DNA from: Campylobacterota bacterium
GTDB lineage: Bacteria > Campylobacterota > Campylobacteria > Campylobacterales > Sulfurospirillaceae
Direction: 5' to 3'
Length of the DNA: 11,843 nt
Assembly (NCBI GenBank): GCA_009930355.1
Contig: RZYK01000048.1
Span: 1-11,843, forward strand
Both the position numbers and the translations under genes were made by a program. Below the pieces are notes generated by a model that had not been told where the DNA came from, did not search any database, and saw nothing but the letters and a program-made list of their open reading frames with translations. Of the stretch, positions 11,755 through 11,843 are shown in pieces (position 1 is the stretch's first letter; the number at the start of each line of letters is the position of its first letter).

Positions 11755-11843
11755 TGGTGGAGCTGTGGGGGATTGAACCCCAGTCCAAAAATAGCCACCT
11801 ATGACGTCTACATGCTTAGATATTGTTGATAGTGTTTAATTTT
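11755..11843 (-). ncRNA. ssrA: tmRNA (ssrA), 3' portion; 5' part beyond the window
   Basis: On the minus strand the sequence ends in AGCTCCACCA and contains the T-arm and loop GGGGTTCAATCCCC, a near-exact match to the tRNA-like 3' end of tmRNA. The upstream AAGCATGTAGACG is the conserved AAGCATGTAG segment before the last pseudoknot. The CCA is encoded. The tag-peptide reading frame and the 5' tRNA-like half are outside the window. tmRNA with SmpB rescues stalled ribosomes. It is transcribed toward nfeD. Confidence 0.93.

Overview
The window looks like a stretch of a Campylobacterota chromosome, most likely Sulfurospirillum or a close relative. This is inferred from the AT-rich sequence, the gene set (hybrid-cluster protein, YbcJ-type S4 proteins, YcaO, QmcA/NfeD, a RhlE-type helicase) and weak -35 / strong -10 promoters. 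No database search was possible.

Layout. Positions 1-1273 (+) hold the 3' part of hcp (nitric oxide / hydroxylamine metabolism), followed by blc (+), an outer-membrane lipocalin lipoprotein. Positions 2041-4067 look accessory. They carry a small DUF6953-like gene (-), a degraded ORF (-), a 70-aa S4 RNA-binding protein (-), an XRE repressor (-) and a divergent membrane-anchored GGDEF diguanylate cyclase (+). The XRE and GGDEF genes share a control region with two identical 14-bp operator-like sites. Next come a large Fe-S protein with a winged-helix-like N-terminus (-) and a second S4 protein (-), 83% identical to the first. Divergent from that is a DEAD-box RNA helicase (+), convergent with a GntP-family permease (-). 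The right side holds a stand-alone YcaO (-), a QmcA-type SPFH protein and its NfeD partner (-), and finally the 3' end of tmRNA (ssrA, -), which runs off the window edge.

The most striking signal is not a gene. The palindrome TTACATGTAA, often extended to TCTTTACATGTAAAGA, occurs 11 times in 11.8 kb where about 0.03 would be expected by chance. Nine copies lie between genes, in 8 of about 14 gaps. They sit either just ahead of a terminator hairpin or at the -35 position of a promoter. The copies inside genes are read in one frame, TTA-CAT-GTA (Leu-His-Val). This resembles a highly iterated palindrome or a genome-wide regulatory / processing element and is the main candidate for something undescribed.

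Functionally, the window combines housekeeping RNA functions (helicase, two S4 proteins, tmRNA, YcaO), membrane quality control (QmcA/NfeD), nitrosative-stress defence (Hcp) and a small signalling module (XRE plus GGDEF). No complete mobile element, CRISPR array or RiPP cluster was seen.
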